A DNA stretch of 62,137 bases, taken from the NCBI RefSeq assembly GCF_001039355.2, contig NW_019773580.1:1-62137 (forward strand), in the 5' to 3' direction. Source of the stretch: Lingula anatina. Its lineage: Eukaryota > Brachiopoda > Lingulata > Lingulida > Lingulidae. Positions within the stretch are counted from its first letter, which is position 1, and each line of letters starts with the position of its first letter. Below, piece after piece: positions 45,870 through 58,180 of the stretch. The notes beneath the pieces are model-generated. The model saw only the letters and a program-made list of their open reading frames with translations. It made no database searches and was not told the DNA's origin. The position numbers and the translations under genes were made by a program.

Positions 45870-46985
45870 AAAAATTACCGGTAAGCAAATTGAAGAGTTC
45901 TTGACAAGACAAGAAGCATATACACTATATGCTAAAGTCAGAAAAAGATTCAGCACCAATCGCGTTGTTGTTGTTCGTACAGATCAACATGGCAAGCGGA
46001 TTTGGCTGACCTCAGCAAATCAACAAAATACCATAAAGGAATGGATTTTTTGTTAACTGTGATGTATGTGTTTATAAAGTATGCACGGGTTGTGGCCAAC
46101 AAATCAATAACTGCTGATAGTGTGTTAGAAGCTTTTAGTAATGTTTTAGACGAAGGTCAGAATCCTGCAATCCTACAAACAGATGCAGGGACAGCTTTTA
46201 CAAATAAAACATTTCACGCATACCTGAAAGAATAAGAAATATCTTTTTATACAACAAAGTTGGAACAGAAATGTTCGGTCACCAAACGGTTAAACATAAC
46301 CTTGAAATCTCGCACAGATAAATATTTCACTGCCAACAGTACATTGACATATTAATATGCACACAACACGACCAATCACAGGAACATGGGTACGTCACCA
46401 ATGGAGGCGTCACTATTCGGACGTGGTATGGAAAACCTTTACAGGGGGATGACATTTGAAAAAGCAAAGTTTAAATTTAAGGTGGGAGACACCTCTCTTT
46501 TCCAAAGGCTGCGAGCACAGTTGTGTGCAGGAGTTGTTCATGATAACACCACGTTATGTCAGTGAGAGGGGAGCTGTATAGAGAGTTCTACAAAACCTAC
46601 AAAGACGACCACGTGATGCAGTCCGTGGATGCACTTATACTCTATAAAATCATCCAGATGCGATGTGTGAAACTTTCATGCCGTTTAATAAGACCATCCT
46701 GGCTATAGCGTCCACAAGGTATGAGTTGGGAAGATTTGGGCGATAGCGCTGGAAAAATGGAATAAGAATCCCATCAATATTCTAAAGACCCTCTTAATGT
46801 AGTCGCTGATAATAATTTGTACGACGCGGAATATATACGTTACTTTACAGGAATTAATACCACGGTTAACGAGAGTAACTCTGATGTTGGCTAGATGTAC
46901 TCTCACTCAAAGGTGACGGGGTGCAAATTCCTTCTGGTGCCAGGTTATGCTGGTTACTTTGAGACTTCATTTTTAGAGAGGTTAT
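45870..46985 (+). pseudogene. Polinton/Maverick integrase remnant 1
   Basis: A DDE integrase of the Polinton type, broken by frameshifts. Visible: EEFLTRQEAYTLYAKVRKRF (about 45893-45950), a DLSKSTKYHKGMDFLLTV block (46005-46060) carrying the first catalytic Asp region, YARVVANKSITADSVLEAF, LQTDAGTAFTNKTFHAYL (46175-46233) with the second Asp, then KLEQKCSV. The region that should carry the catalytic Glu reads TKRLN, so that residue is lost. Downstream come VGDT- and LCAGVVHD-like chromo-region relics, MPFNKTILAIASTRYELGRF (about 46678) and LYDAEYIRYFTGINT (about 46819-46865). The most readable of the seven copies. Confidence 0.8.
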
Positions 46986-47034
46986 TAAAATGAAATACAT
47001 ATAATGACCCTTTTGTTTTGGAAGTGTCGAAATT

Positions 47035-47940
47035 AAATAAAGATGCTCACAAAGATTTATAGAATAACCCCTGAGCAACTCAAAGAGTTCTAGACAAGAC
47101 AAGATACATATACACTAAATCCTTAAGCCAGAAAAAGATTCCATACTAATCGTTATATTGTTGGCCTTGTAGATCAGAAATGGCAAGCGGATTTAGCTGA
47201 CTTCAGAAAAATATCAGAATATAATAAAGGAAATAATTTTTTTGTTAACTGTGATTGATGTATTTTCAAAGAATGCATAGGTTGTGGCCATCAAACTAAC
47301 AACTGCTGATAGTGTGTAAGAAGCACTGAGTAATATTTTAGCCGAAGGTCAAAATCCGGTAATCCTACAATCAGATGCAGGAACAGAATTTACAAAAAGA
47401 ACATTCAGGCATACCTGAAAAAACAAGGAAAAGCCTTTTTCAAAACAAAGTTGGAACAAAAAAGTTCGGCCGTCCAATGGTTTAAAAGATCATTGAGATC
47501 TTGCATGGACAAGTATTTTGCCGCCAACAGTTTACTGACATAGCTATATGCACTCGACCAACTTTTAATGGGATGAAACATGGCTGAACACAAGAGCATT
47601 GGTACAACACATCACCGATAGAGGAGTCAAAATAAAAAATAAAAAATGGAAAAACCTTGACAGGAATTAACATTTGAAAATACAAAGTTTAAATTCACGG
47701 TGGGAACATAAAACTCCCTGTGACAAAAGCCTCGAGCAGGGTTGGGTGCAGGAGTTGTTTACAATAACGCAACGTTATGTCAATGAGAGAGAAGCTGTAG
47801 ACAGAGTTCTACAAAACCTACAAAGACGACCACGTGGTGCAGTCCATCGATACATTCATACCATACGTGATCATCCAGCAGCTATATGTGAAGCTTTCAT
47901 GCCGTTTAAAAAGATAATCTTGATTATAGACATTTAGAGA
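47035..47940 (+). pseudogene. Polinton integrase remnant 2
   Basis: Same unit as remnant 1, about 1.2 kb downstream: EQLKEF and RKRFHTNR relics, WQADLADF (about 47195), an SDAGTEFTKRTF-like block (47365-47405) with the second Asp region, and the C-terminal EQGWVQELFTITQRYVNERE (47734-47790). It ends near VCEAFMPFKKIIL. Several stops (TAG at 47093 and others) make it dead. It lacks the LYDAEYIRYF segment before the next copy. Confidence 0.75.
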
Positions 47941-48653
47941 GGATACTGAAATAAAATAAATTACGTTCCTTCTTATCCTGCTAATTTTAATAGCTTGTTG
48001 AAATTAAATGAAGAAGCACAAAAGGATTAAAACTTTTAACCATAAGCAACTCAAAGAGTTCTTGATGAGATAAGTTCCATATACATGACATGCTAACAGC
48101 AGAAAAATATTTCATAACAATTGTGTTGTTATTCGTCATACAGATCAGCAATGGAAAGCGTATTCAATTGACCTCAGCAATGAGTTTTTTTTCTTAAATA
48201 TAATTGATGTATTTCTTTCCAAAGTTCTCATGGGTTGTGGCCATCAAATCAAAAACTGCTGATGGTGTGTTCGAAACTTTTAATAATATTTTAGACGAAG
48301 GTCGAAATTCAGCAATCCTGCATCTGTTTGTAGGATTGCTGAATTTCGACCTTACAGATATAAAATTTCAGTCATATCCGAAATAATAAGGAATAGCCAT
48401 TTTCACAAAAAAATGTTGAAACAATGAAATTCGGTTGTCAAAAGGTTTAACTGAAACTTAAAATATTGCATGGAAAAATATTTCCCCGCCAACAGTACAA
48501 TGATATATTTATGTGCACTCAATCAGCTTTTGATGGGATACAAAATAACTGAACACAGTAGCAATGGTACGTCACCAAGGGAGGCGTAGAAATAAAAAAA
48601 AATCGGACGTGGTATGGAAAAACCTTCAGGCGTAATGAAATGCAAAAAAAGAA

Positions 48654-48710
<57 letters not shown>

Positions 48711-48988
48711 AATTCAAGATTGGAGACACTGTATGGTTGAACAAACATAAAACTCCCTTTGCCAAGAGTTGGACGCAGGAGTTGTTTACAATAACCCAAC
48801 GTTATGTCAATGAGAGAGGAGCTGGAGAGAGAGTTCTAGAAAAGCTACAAAGACAACCACGTGATGTAGTCCGTGGATACTCATACTCTATAAAATCATC
48901 CAGCTGCGATGTGTGAAGGTTTCATGCCGTTTAATAAGACCATCTTGGTTATAGCATCCATGAGGTACCTAGTGGGACGATTAAAGCT
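47941..48988 (+). pseudogene. Polinton integrase remnant 3 with internal palindrome
   Basis: Begins LLKLNEEAQKD and HKQLKEFL relics, QISNGK, then FSWVVAIKSKTADGVFETFN (48220-48280). At the second Asp region the sequence folds back on itself (48298-48353), replacing the DAGTEF codons. The 3' part includes an AAT/AAAT microsatellite (48655-48712) and a chromo-region relic. It is closest to remnant 5. Confidence 0.75.
48298..48353. repeat. 22-bp perfect palindrome inside integrase remnant 3
   Basis: AAGGTCGAAATTCAGCAATC plus CT (48298-48319) is repeated inverted at 48332-48353 with a 12-base loop, GCATCTGTTTGT. In the sister copy at 51604-51655 the same position reads straight through (AATCAAACAAACAGATGC), so the loop is the inverted form of normal sequence. 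Confidence 0.9.
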
Positions 48989-49214
48989 GGTGTGGCAGGA
49001 GTGCACGTCCTAGTAACGGCCGGACACTAAGTCCTGGGAATGCAAGTCCTAGGGCATTGCTAGAAATGGAAGACCTAGGACATACGTTACTAGGCTTCAA
49101 TGTCCATAGGACAAAGGCTCCCAAGTAATGTAAGTCTTACGTGTAGTAATGCACGTCTTAATGGGACGTGCGTTCCTGACATTTTAGTAACGCATGTCCT
49201 ATATAGTATACACC
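48989..49214. mobile_element. Word-array MITE, family GGTGT, copy 2
   Basis: Starts GGTGTGGCAGGAGTGCACGT, then CC; ends GTCCTATATAGTATACACC. The interior is about ten degenerate units of GTAATGCAAGTCCTA type and is collinear with 5486-5716 (CACTAAGTCCTGGGAA, GACATACGTTACTAGG). It directly follows integrase remnant 3. Confidence 0.75.
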
Positions 49215-49593
49215 AAGGAATGACATGAATGAATAGATATAGAGACATACTAGTTTTAAAGATATAATACACGTTTGCTTTATTCTATTTACATGACATT
49301 TTATCTTTATATTTTACAATGTCTTTATTTTCCGTTAGGCAGTTTATATGCATATTAATGAAGAAGCAAAAACAATTTACTAATTTTATGTGTATTATTC
49401 ATCTAGTAAACGCATATTTTTGGCGTACTCCTCCCTCAGTGTACAATATGTATGAGCCTGGTTTGCCCTATGTTTTTTTAACAAAACAATGCAAAGGCCT
49501 TCCCTTATTTTCCTCCTTTGAGGTATATGTAAAGTGTATATTATTTCATGTCCTTTTCTACTGGGGTGTACCTTTTGTGTTTTGCGTCGAAAT

Positions 49594-49644
<51 letters not shown>

Positions 49645-50236
49645 AAAACCTTATTCCTAAGAAAAAAATTACTTTACACAAAACGCGGGATCTCCGTTGT
49701 TAGATTTATGTTTCGGTTTACACTCGCAGAAATTGAAAAATAACCTCGAAATCGATAGAAATTTGCTCTTGGAAAGTATGGGCTGAGATTTAAGACAAAC
49801 CAAGACAGTTTAGAAATTGAAAATTGCAATATATGTATTTAATGGTCTGTAATAACCCTTTGCTATTTTGGTGCTTTGACACTTAAAAAACAAAACAAAA
49901 CAATTAGTTGTAAATGTAATGAGCACAGAATTTCGAACACATAAAAACACCATTAAACATATTGCTGCAAGTAATAAGGGGGGAAAGGGGGAGGGGGGGA
50001 AGGTCATGTCAAAGGTAGGTCTCGAACCCATAGATGTAACAGAACGATTCAAGAATTCTTACCTTACAGACTTGCACGCTAACCACTACACGGAAGAGCT
50101 GACGTTGCAAACCACTCATTTTTGTCAGATATATGGCTCACAGGAAGGATTTCATATACATTTATAGTTTTATCATTTGACCGTATAATTGCCTAAGGAT
50201 AGGACTTTCAAATAGCTGGACTTATATTACTGTCAT
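49215..50236. other. Insert between two GGTGT-family elements
   Basis: About 1 kb of sequence unrelated to the surrounding integrase copies, with a CT microsatellite at 49594-49642. Open frames through the CT run are repetitive artefacts. No gene is recognised. Confidence 0.4.
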
Positions 50237-50404
50237 GGTATAACAGGAATAAAAGTCCGACAGTAATGCAAGTCCTACCTACTCTAATTATGAGCCAGGA
50301 ACCTAAGTCCCTGTAGGATTACTATTCCCAAGTAATGTTAGTCCTACAGACAACCTACATCCGTAGGACCTCGGTTCCTGGGGGACTTGGATTACTGTTA
50401 CACC
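50237..50404. mobile_element. Word-array MITE, family GGTGT, copy 3
   Basis: 168 bp. The two ends are inverted repeats of 22 bp with 18 matches: GGTATAACAGGAATAAAAGT then CC, against GGTGTAACAGTAATCCAAGT then CC on the other strand. Interior units (AGTAATGCAAGTCCTAC, GGAACCTAAGTCC, AAGTAATGTTAGTCCTAC, GTAGGACCTCGGTTCC) repeat the inner half of the terminus. This copy defines the family ends best. Confidence 0.8.
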
Positions 50405-51255
50405 GGTAATCCCACAGTCAGATGCAGGAACAGAATTTACAAAAAGAAAAACTCAGGCATACCTGAAAGAACAAGGAATAACCTTTTTCACAACAAAGTT
50501 GGAACAAAAATGTTTTAAAAGATCCTCGAGATCTCGCATGGACAAAAATTTCGCCGCCAACATTACACTGACATATTTATATGCACTCGACCAACTTTTA
50601 ATGGGATTAAACATGGCTGTAAACAAGAGCATTGGTACAACACATCACCAATGGAGGCGTCAAAATAAAATGAAAAAAAATCGGACGAGGAATGAAAAAA
50701 CTTTACAGGAGTATGACATTTGAAAAGGCAAAGTTTAAATTCAAGGTGGGAGACACAGTAAGGATGAGAAACATAAAACTCTCTTTGACAAAAGCCTCGA
50801 GCAGGGTTGGGTGCAGGAGTTGTTTACAATAACGCAACAATTTGTCAATGAGAGAGAAGCCGCAGACAGAGTTTTACAAAACCTACAAAGACGACCACTG
50901 ATGCAGTCCGTCGATACATTCCTACTATATGTGATCATCCAGCAGCTTTGTGCGAAGCTTTCATGCCGTTTAATAAGATCATCTTGGTTATAGCAGCTAC
51001 GAGGTACGAGTTGGGAAGATTTGACCCGGAGCGCTAGAAAAAGTCGAATGAGAATCTCATCAAGATTCTAAAGACCCTCGTAATGTAGTCGCTGGTAATA
51101 ATTTGTATGTCGCAGAATATATACGTTACTTCACAGGAATTAATACCACGGTAAACAAGAGTAACTATGATGTTGGCGAGATGTACTCTCACTCAAAGGT
51201 GTCGAGGTGCGAATTCCTTCTGGTCCCAAGACATGTAAGTCACTTTTAGACTTAG
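50405..51255 (+). pseudogene. Polinton integrase remnant 4 (3' part)
   Basis: Starts inside the integrase at the second Asp region (SDAGTEF at about 50419-50440), then YLKEQGITFFTTKLEQKC, a frameshift, SRMDKNFAANITLTYLYALD (50529-50590), FKFKVGDT, then LFTITQQFVNEREAADRVLQ (50820-50880), MPFNKIILVIAATRYELGRF (about 50963-51022) and an LYVAEYIRYFTGINT relic. Its 5' half is replaced by the GGTGT element. It aligns with remnant 2 plus the segment remnant 2 has lost. Confidence 0.78.
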
Positions 51256-51804
51256 ACTTTTAGAGAGGATACTGAAAAAAAAAATAATAAATTACGTTCC
51301 TTCTAATCCTGCTGATTTTAATAGCTTGTTGAAATTAAATGAAGAAGCACAAAAGGATTAAAAATTGTAACCATGAGCAACTCAAAGAGTTCTTGATGAG
51401 ACAAGTTCCATATACATGACATGCTAAAAGCAGGAAAATATTTCATACCAATTGTGTTGTTGTTGGTCACACAGATCAGCAATGGAAAGCGTATTCAATT
51501 TTTTTTTATTATAATTGATGTAATTCCAAAGTTCTCATGGGTTGTGGCCATCAAATCAAAAACTGCTGATGGTGTGTTCGAAGCTTTTAGTAATATTTTA
51601 GACGAAGGTCGAAATTCAGCAATCAAACAAACAGATGCTGGAACTGATTTTACAGATAGAAAATTTCGGGCATACCTGAAATAATAAGGAACAGCAATTT
51701 TCACAAAAAATGTTGGAACAATAAAGTTCGGTTGTCGAAAGGTTTAACTGAAACTTAAAATCTTGCATGGACAAATATTTCCCCGCCAACAGTACAATGA
51801 TATA
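51256..51804 (+). pseudogene. Polinton integrase remnant 5, interrupted by a Tc1 element
   Basis: Highly similar to remnant 3: LLKLNEEAQKD, QISNGK, then FSWVVAIKSKTADGVFEAFS and NSAIKQTDAGTDFTDRKF (51421-51684) with the second Asp region. It stops at CAACAGTACAATGATA (51788-51803), where the Tc1 element begins at a TA. In remnant 3 the sequence continues TATTTATGTGCACTC. That continuation is found not after the Tc1 element but after the N at 58180. Confidence 0.8.
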
Positions 51805-53466
51805 CAGACTTGACATTTAATATGGAATATTTCAGTTTCGAAGGTATACCTAGGTAATAATGCGTTCTTTTTTCAAAAAACTCCGATCTCATATAAGATT
51901 TGTGAATGGAGAACTGTGTAGTCAGGTGTGTCGCTACCAATTAACTGACTTTCATGTCTGTTGCGCTGCTACATTATGTAATATGCAGTGATTTAATTGG
52001 GTAGTGTTCCTTTGGGCTGGTCAAAGCTTGGCTTAGGCAAAGCTTGGTTCTGTCAAAAAAGTATCCATATGTCGACAACTACTGCATAGAATAATTTGAA
52101 ATTTTGCATGCAAGCGGTCAGTTTTGCAGTGCGGAAGATGAGTCAAGTAGTGCATTACAAATTTTTAATCTATGGCAGAATGGCGCAAAAAAGACAGACA
52201 TTACCAGACAGATCATAGCGCCAAACAGAACGGTCCCCACAGTTTTATAGAGTAATGCCCAGACTGATGTACCTACACAGAGGTCACCCCCAGTGTATCA
52301 AAATCTTACCTACAGGGTACAGGACCCACTGTCTTTCGGGATACGCTGCTGCAACCAAACAAAAAACACTTAGTCCGTTCAGAACGAGGGTTGAATTGCC
52401 ACCAAAATGCGTTTTTCAAAGCCCTTAGCGAACACCAAACTGGGTTAAGCAGGTAAAAACACCAAACGACCTCCTAGGCACCCACTGTAAACAGCAAAAC
52501 ATCGTCGTCTGTTTCTCTAATGAATTGGGGGCCATGACCGTTTCTGGGTAGAACACTGAAACTGCATGGCTTTCTTTATTGAGGTCAGATTTCACCTGTA
52601 CCGCCCAATTAGTCAAAACAGAGTTTACAGATATCCAGAAGAGGCCTACGACGAAGCATATGCCGGGTCTTAAGTGAAAAGGGTGATTGACAGCGTCAGT
52701 ATTTGGAGTGGATACCACATTGGTGCCAAAACACCAATGGTAGTCATCGACGAAAACCTGAACCAGATCAAATTAAGGAATAATCTCGGAACCACTTGAC
52801 TATCATTTGATAGGGGGCACCTTAGGAACAATTTTAGGTTGCACGGTGAGGTTGCAGGTTCACACAGAGCACTTTTAATAACAGATAACTTACAGAACCA
52901 AGGGAATGAGCAGCTACCCTGGTCATCAAAATCGCCACATTTGAACCACATAGACAATATTTCGGTAGGCCATTACTCGACGAATCAACTGCCTACATGT
53001 CCTACAACAAAACTGGACCAGATTGGACACTTTTAGATCGATGCCTGGAATGTTATTCCAGATTGAACTCTAAAAACCTACCCCAAGCAATGCTTTGCCG
53101 CTTGAGAGCGCTGGCAACAGCCAGAAGAGGCCAGGCGTAACAGCGACCATTACTGTGACTATAGCAACTGACATGAGGGTCTTTTGTGGAGCGTTTAACT
53201 CTTTTACAGACGATAATTTGGAAAATATGGAGATCCAAAATATCTCTTTTAATGGAAGTCGTATGGTATAGAATAGGCAATGTGTTTTTGTTTGCTTCTC
53301 TGGCAAATTCCATTAATGAATTGATATCACAATGACATCAAAGAGATAATTTAAAGTTATTAAAACACGATTTTAATCCTTATTTTCATTTATCAGTCAG
53401 CAAAATAGGAAAAAACTGGTAAAAAATTACTTGGAAAAAAATATTCCATATTAAATGTCAAGTCTG
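51805..53466 (+). mobile_element. Full-length Tc1-like transposon (family TcX), 1662 bp, decayed
   Basis: Flanked by TA on both sides (51803-51804, 53467-53468). The termini CAGACTTGACATTTAATATG and CATATTAAATGTCAAGTCTG are perfect inverted repeats, extending to about 28 bp. Transposase relics: LPDRS/APN-type helix-turn-helix end near 52200-52250, HLYRPISQNRVYRYPEEAYD (about 52595-52655), VVIDENLNQIK, ITDNLQNQGNEQLPWSSKSP (52880-52938) and HLNHIDN. This is the SPxLNxIE block, but with Asp at the position of the final Glu. Stops and frameshifts are numerous, so it cannot encode active transposase. Confidence 0.92.
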
Positions 53467-53468
53467 TA

Positions 53469-56400
53469 CAATCAAATGAACTAGACAGGGACCATGCGAT
53501 GTCAAATTATATTTACTTTTGAAAAAATACAGCTACATATGTAGTAAATGTAAAGAGCGGTAGGTTTGATTATACTACTCTTCCAAGAACACTGATCAGG
53601 ATAATATATTTTTGAAGGGGTACCAAATAAAGGCAATAAAAGGAAGAGGAAAATGTGGTATAGGGGTCTGTTGGAAATCGCTGTTTCTGTTAAGGTTGTT
53701 TTTTTTGTTAGAAAAAAGCTATAATTATTTAAAAATGGTGATCAGAAATAAATATATTTGTGGTAAGGTTATCGACATCTTTCACGTTACAAGGATAGAT
53801 AACTGTTAATTTTTGGAGGGAATGACTTGAACTTGGAAATAAATCAATAATGAAATGTCAATAGGCCGACCACGGCTTTTCACGCATGCACAATCTTTTC
53901 TATCTTGTGCTTATAAACCCTTTTCAAAAGATGTCATGAGTGGAATTTTCAGGATAAATAGGAAAACGTCGTTGCACGCATTTTCATCTCTTGATCCTCT
54001 AAAGTCAGGCGCTCATTGTGCGTCTTAAAAATCATTCTTTGCATTTACAAAGTGCGCCAACTTCAATATTACAACACATTATAGAGGTGCTGTATTGATT
54101 CTATAATGCGTCCTGTGCACGGCATTATTTGTGTGTGTGCTTTGAGGAGGAAAACTTCCAAGCACTATAGCTAAAATCAATACTACGTTTGTTTGTTATG
54201 GGGCTTTTATTGACTGAGACCGTTTTTTCCAATTCGGTGACATGGAATTGCGCAGTTAGATTTACAACTAATGAGTCACAGCGAGACGACATTAGGGAGT
54301 GAAGAAATAAGATTCTTTATTGTCTGAGGGATCGTCATAACCTATTTTAAATCAAGAAGTTGCTTCTTGTTTAAATAGAGTTGATCCCCCACAAGTTCGC
54401 AGGGGCAATTATAAGAGCGTTTGCTTGTGACACTATGCATATGAGTAGGAACTTGAGGGGAGAAAAGTCCGGCTGACGAGAAACACCGAGCACATCAAGG
54501 AGGAATGGTGAGTTGGAATTTTGCCAGTTTACATGGCGCAGCAAAATATAGATCCTTGAAATATCATACAAAGGCTATTTTGTCCATATACATGTACCCC
54601 AAACACAATTTATCTTATTACAAATATGACACATACATTACAGTAGATTGGTGAAAATCCCCAGTTTATATAACTCGATTTATCCACTGACAAAACTAGG
54701 TGGTGTTGATGGATAGTCATCGCATATCCCCGCACTTCTCAACCTTGTAAAAAGGAATCACCATTGGGGCCCCCATTCCCTTAAGATCTGTAGCAATACC
54801 TGTGTCTTTTACGTATGATTTTTGAAAATATTAATTATAATTACAACATTAAAAATATTGATGAAACAAAAAATGCTTAATGTAAGAAGGAAGAATCATC
54901 CACCCCCAAAGACAGCCCAATCCCCACGGGAACATAAATTTGAAGGGTCCATCTACAATCAATCAATCCCAAAAGTTTTAAGTTCCTCACTGTTATGGTT
55001 TAGGAGTAGAAAGCTAAAATTATGTTGTAGAAAACTAAACTCTGACCATAGGTCTGTACATAACAAAGGTTTCAACTTCCTCACTCAAATGGTCTGGGAG
55101 GAGTTAGCAGAAATTACAATGTGTAATAATAAATATTTACAATCATTCACGTCTGAAGGACAGTCTAACCCTCAGTCAAACTAAACTTCCAACGGGAACA
55201 TCTGTATCTTTAATGGTTGGTCTATCAATCCCAAAATTTCAACTTCTTTGTACCTATTATAAATATCTACATAGCAGAACACTGTTCAGGATATATATAT
55301 ATATTTTTTTTTTTGTAAAAAGAGGTAAGCGGGGAAAGGGTATGCATTTCGTGACGTAACAGATATCAGAGATAACAGATATCAGAGGAGCCTTTAATAT
55401 AACCGCTGCATGATGGCAGATTTATTTTTCAAGGTTCATGAGACTTTGAAGTGTGGTGGATTCGATTCTAAATCCTTTGAAGGAACGCTGCTCACAATAA
55501 AAAATGATTACCGGTTTGAATAAAGGTATCTATTACGTGTCTAGGTATATATATCACGGGTAAATTCATGTCTATCAGTGACAAGTACACTCTCAATTAG
55601 CCTATCGATGCTCCGATATTGTCTACCGGTATTGTACGGAATGTTTTTCTGATTGTTTGTTTGTGTGACTTGATTACAGTAAAAAAAGGCAAGGGGATAT
55701 TTCGTGTTCACAGAAAGTGCACTTTTAACCTGATAAATGAGTCAGATTTGATAATATTTGGTAGCCATGCGTTAGTTTTTAAAACTAAATTCAGTTTCTG
55801 TTTTATCAGTTATGAGGTATTCATGCTAAGGGCAAATCAATAAGCGTCGCAGTAGATAAGTCATGGGCAAAATTATGCCCAAGGCTTAGTGAATAGACTA
55901 GTCAATGCTGCGAACACCGTTTCGTCAGTATTCCGTATTGACGCATAAGTGGTATTCCGATCACGTTCTCGAAACGCAATGTTTACTAGTTTCTTTGTGT
56001 TTAACGAAGTGGAAATGACGCAATTGATATTCAATCTAATGCTAGGCCCTTGCACTTTTTTTTGTCGCGGGACAATTTTTTTGCTGTCACTAGAAGGCGG
56101 ATTTCAGCGTAGCAAGGTCTTAGAGAGACAAACATAGAGGGAGGAAGGCATACATTGTAAATTATCTGAGTTTTCATCACAACAATGGGTGATGTCTGGT
56201 AAGTCCGTGCGGCCATTTGTAAATCAATTTTACCTTCAACTGAATAAGCAAGGACCCTTGCAGCATGGTGACAATGTTGCTGAGACTTTGAGATGTGATG
56301 GATTTGGAAATGATCAAGGAACACTGTTCACAATGAAAGATGTATTACATGGATAAATGGGTAAAATTGGCATGAGGTGACTGACAAATAGTATTGTCTG

Positions 56401-57720
56401 TTTGAATATCGGCATTTATGTGTGCCTTCCGTATGCGGTATGACATTTTACATATACACTGTTGGTAAAAATGGCTGCCACACCCTTAAGAATTTTGGGA
56501 TTTTATCATAATAATATTATCAAATAAGTCCTATAATAATATTTACTGTGGAAGGCCACGATATGACCTCAAGTTTTGAAAGCTATACATTCAATATTGT
56601 GTAGAAAGTGAAAGGTTTAAACATATTATCATTTTCATTAGACTACATAGATGAATTTCAACTAGAAGGTTAAGTCCAATTTCTGTTAAGGAGTTGTAAT
56701 GTTAAACTGGACTATCCTTGCTCTCTGAATATGATTATATTAATTTGGGAAAATGCAGGCAACAAATACCAAATATGCCTTTCTTTAATCTAAAGAATGT
56801 ACGCTTTTTTCTTGTATTTTGCGTCGTTTTTGCCTCTGCTGAGATTACATTATATTGTATTATAAAGCGGCGATTCGGGATAAACAGTATTGCATTACAT
56901 GCTACAGCAGCTCAATGAATAACAGAAAACATTGGAAGAAAGCCCTCTTCTAAAAAGACCTTTAAAAAGACAGAGGGCTCTCAAAAGTTAAGCATAAAGC
57001 ATACTTATTTCTTAGTGCTTTACGAAGGGATATGAAACTTTAGCTTATTTAATCAACTGTATGCCGTGGGAGGTTTGTGGGGTTTCGCTACACAATTTTT
57101 TCAAGTGTTGTGAAAAGAAATGTCGTAGCTAGGCTTACAATTGGCTTAAGTCCCACAAAAGCAAGAACGAAAACAGCTTAAATCCATGGTTTCGTTAGGC
57201 AAACTTTAGTTTTAAGGTGACTAATAGTAAAAGGACCAAAAGCATAGAAACAAAGCCATGGGCTTATAAGTTTTTATAAAAAATTTAAAAAAAACTTCCC
57301 AAAAGGCCAATTAAAGACGGAGATTAAGTACAGTGTCCAACGGATGACGCTATAGCGCCAATTTTAGGGGAAAAATGCCGTTTTCGGAATTGGGATTTTC
57401 TCTATAACCAAGACAGCTATTCAAGTGATTCAAAAAGCCTCATAAAGCTGGGTGAAAACACTTCAGTGCGGTACCAGGGAATTGTCTTAAACTATTCACT
57501 TTTGATTTTATCATCTTTTACGTTAAATGAGCCCATATTTCGATGGGTTATTCACTTCAAAAGACGATAACTTTCAAATAAACAATTTCCTCTTAAACCC
57601 CTGACATCATGCTGTACATGTAGTCCACATTCCCAACAACAATAGGTGCAACTTTTGTAACGATCGGTTGCTCAGATAGTGAGATATACTTGGCAGCGAT
57701 TCACTTATCTCGTCAATATA
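53469..57720. other. Non-coding stretch with a weak direct repeat
   Basis: No gene is recognised in about 4.2 kb. Two related segments, about 55432-55510 and 56272-56345, share GAGACTTTGA, GTG(G/A)TGGATT, AAGGAAC and CTGCTCACAAT-like text. Open frames at 54822-55184, 55619-55843 and 56031-56324 have no motif. Confidence 0.45.
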
Positions 57721-58179
57721 CAGACTTGACATTTAATATGGAATATTTCAGTTTCGAAGGTGTGCCTAGGTAGAAATGCGTTCTTTTTTCAAAATACTAA
57801 TATCTCATATAAGATATGTGAATGGAGAAGTGTGTAGTCAGGTGTGTCGCTTCCAATTAACTGAATACCAGGTTTGTTACGTTGCTGCATTATGTAATAT
57901 GAAGTAATTTAATTGGGTAGTGCTCCTTTGGGCAGGTCAAAGCTTGGCTTTGGCAAAGCACGGTTCTGTCAAAAAAGTATCCATACGTCGGCAACTACTG
58001 CATTGAAGAATTTGAAATTTTGCATGCAAGTGGTCGGTTTTGCAGTGTGTAAAATGAGCTATGCAGTGCTTTGCAAGTTTGTTAATCTGTGGCAAAATGG
58101 CGCGAAAAAGTCAGACATTGCCAGACAGTTAATTGCGCCAAACGAAACGGTCCGCACAGTTTTATAGAGTAATGCCCTG
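57721..58179 (+). mobile_element. Tc1-like transposon fragment (family TcX), cut at an N
   Basis: After TA at 57719-57720 it starts with the family terminus and extends through the helix-turn-helix region, which here is open: CKFVNLWQNGAKKSDIARQL followed by IAPNETVRTVL (to 58167). It stops at the N at 58180. The next base belongs to a Polinton integrase copy, not to the transposon. Confidence 0.9.
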
Positions 58180-58180
58180 N

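Noticed and set aside
49319-49743. Ser/Leu-rich or Arg/Glu-rich proteins
   Set aside because: Open frames are produced by the CT microsatellite at 49594-49642.
54822-55184. 120-codon open frame as a gene
   Set aside because: No motif, no upstream or downstream splice partner; flanked by unrelated non-coding sequence.
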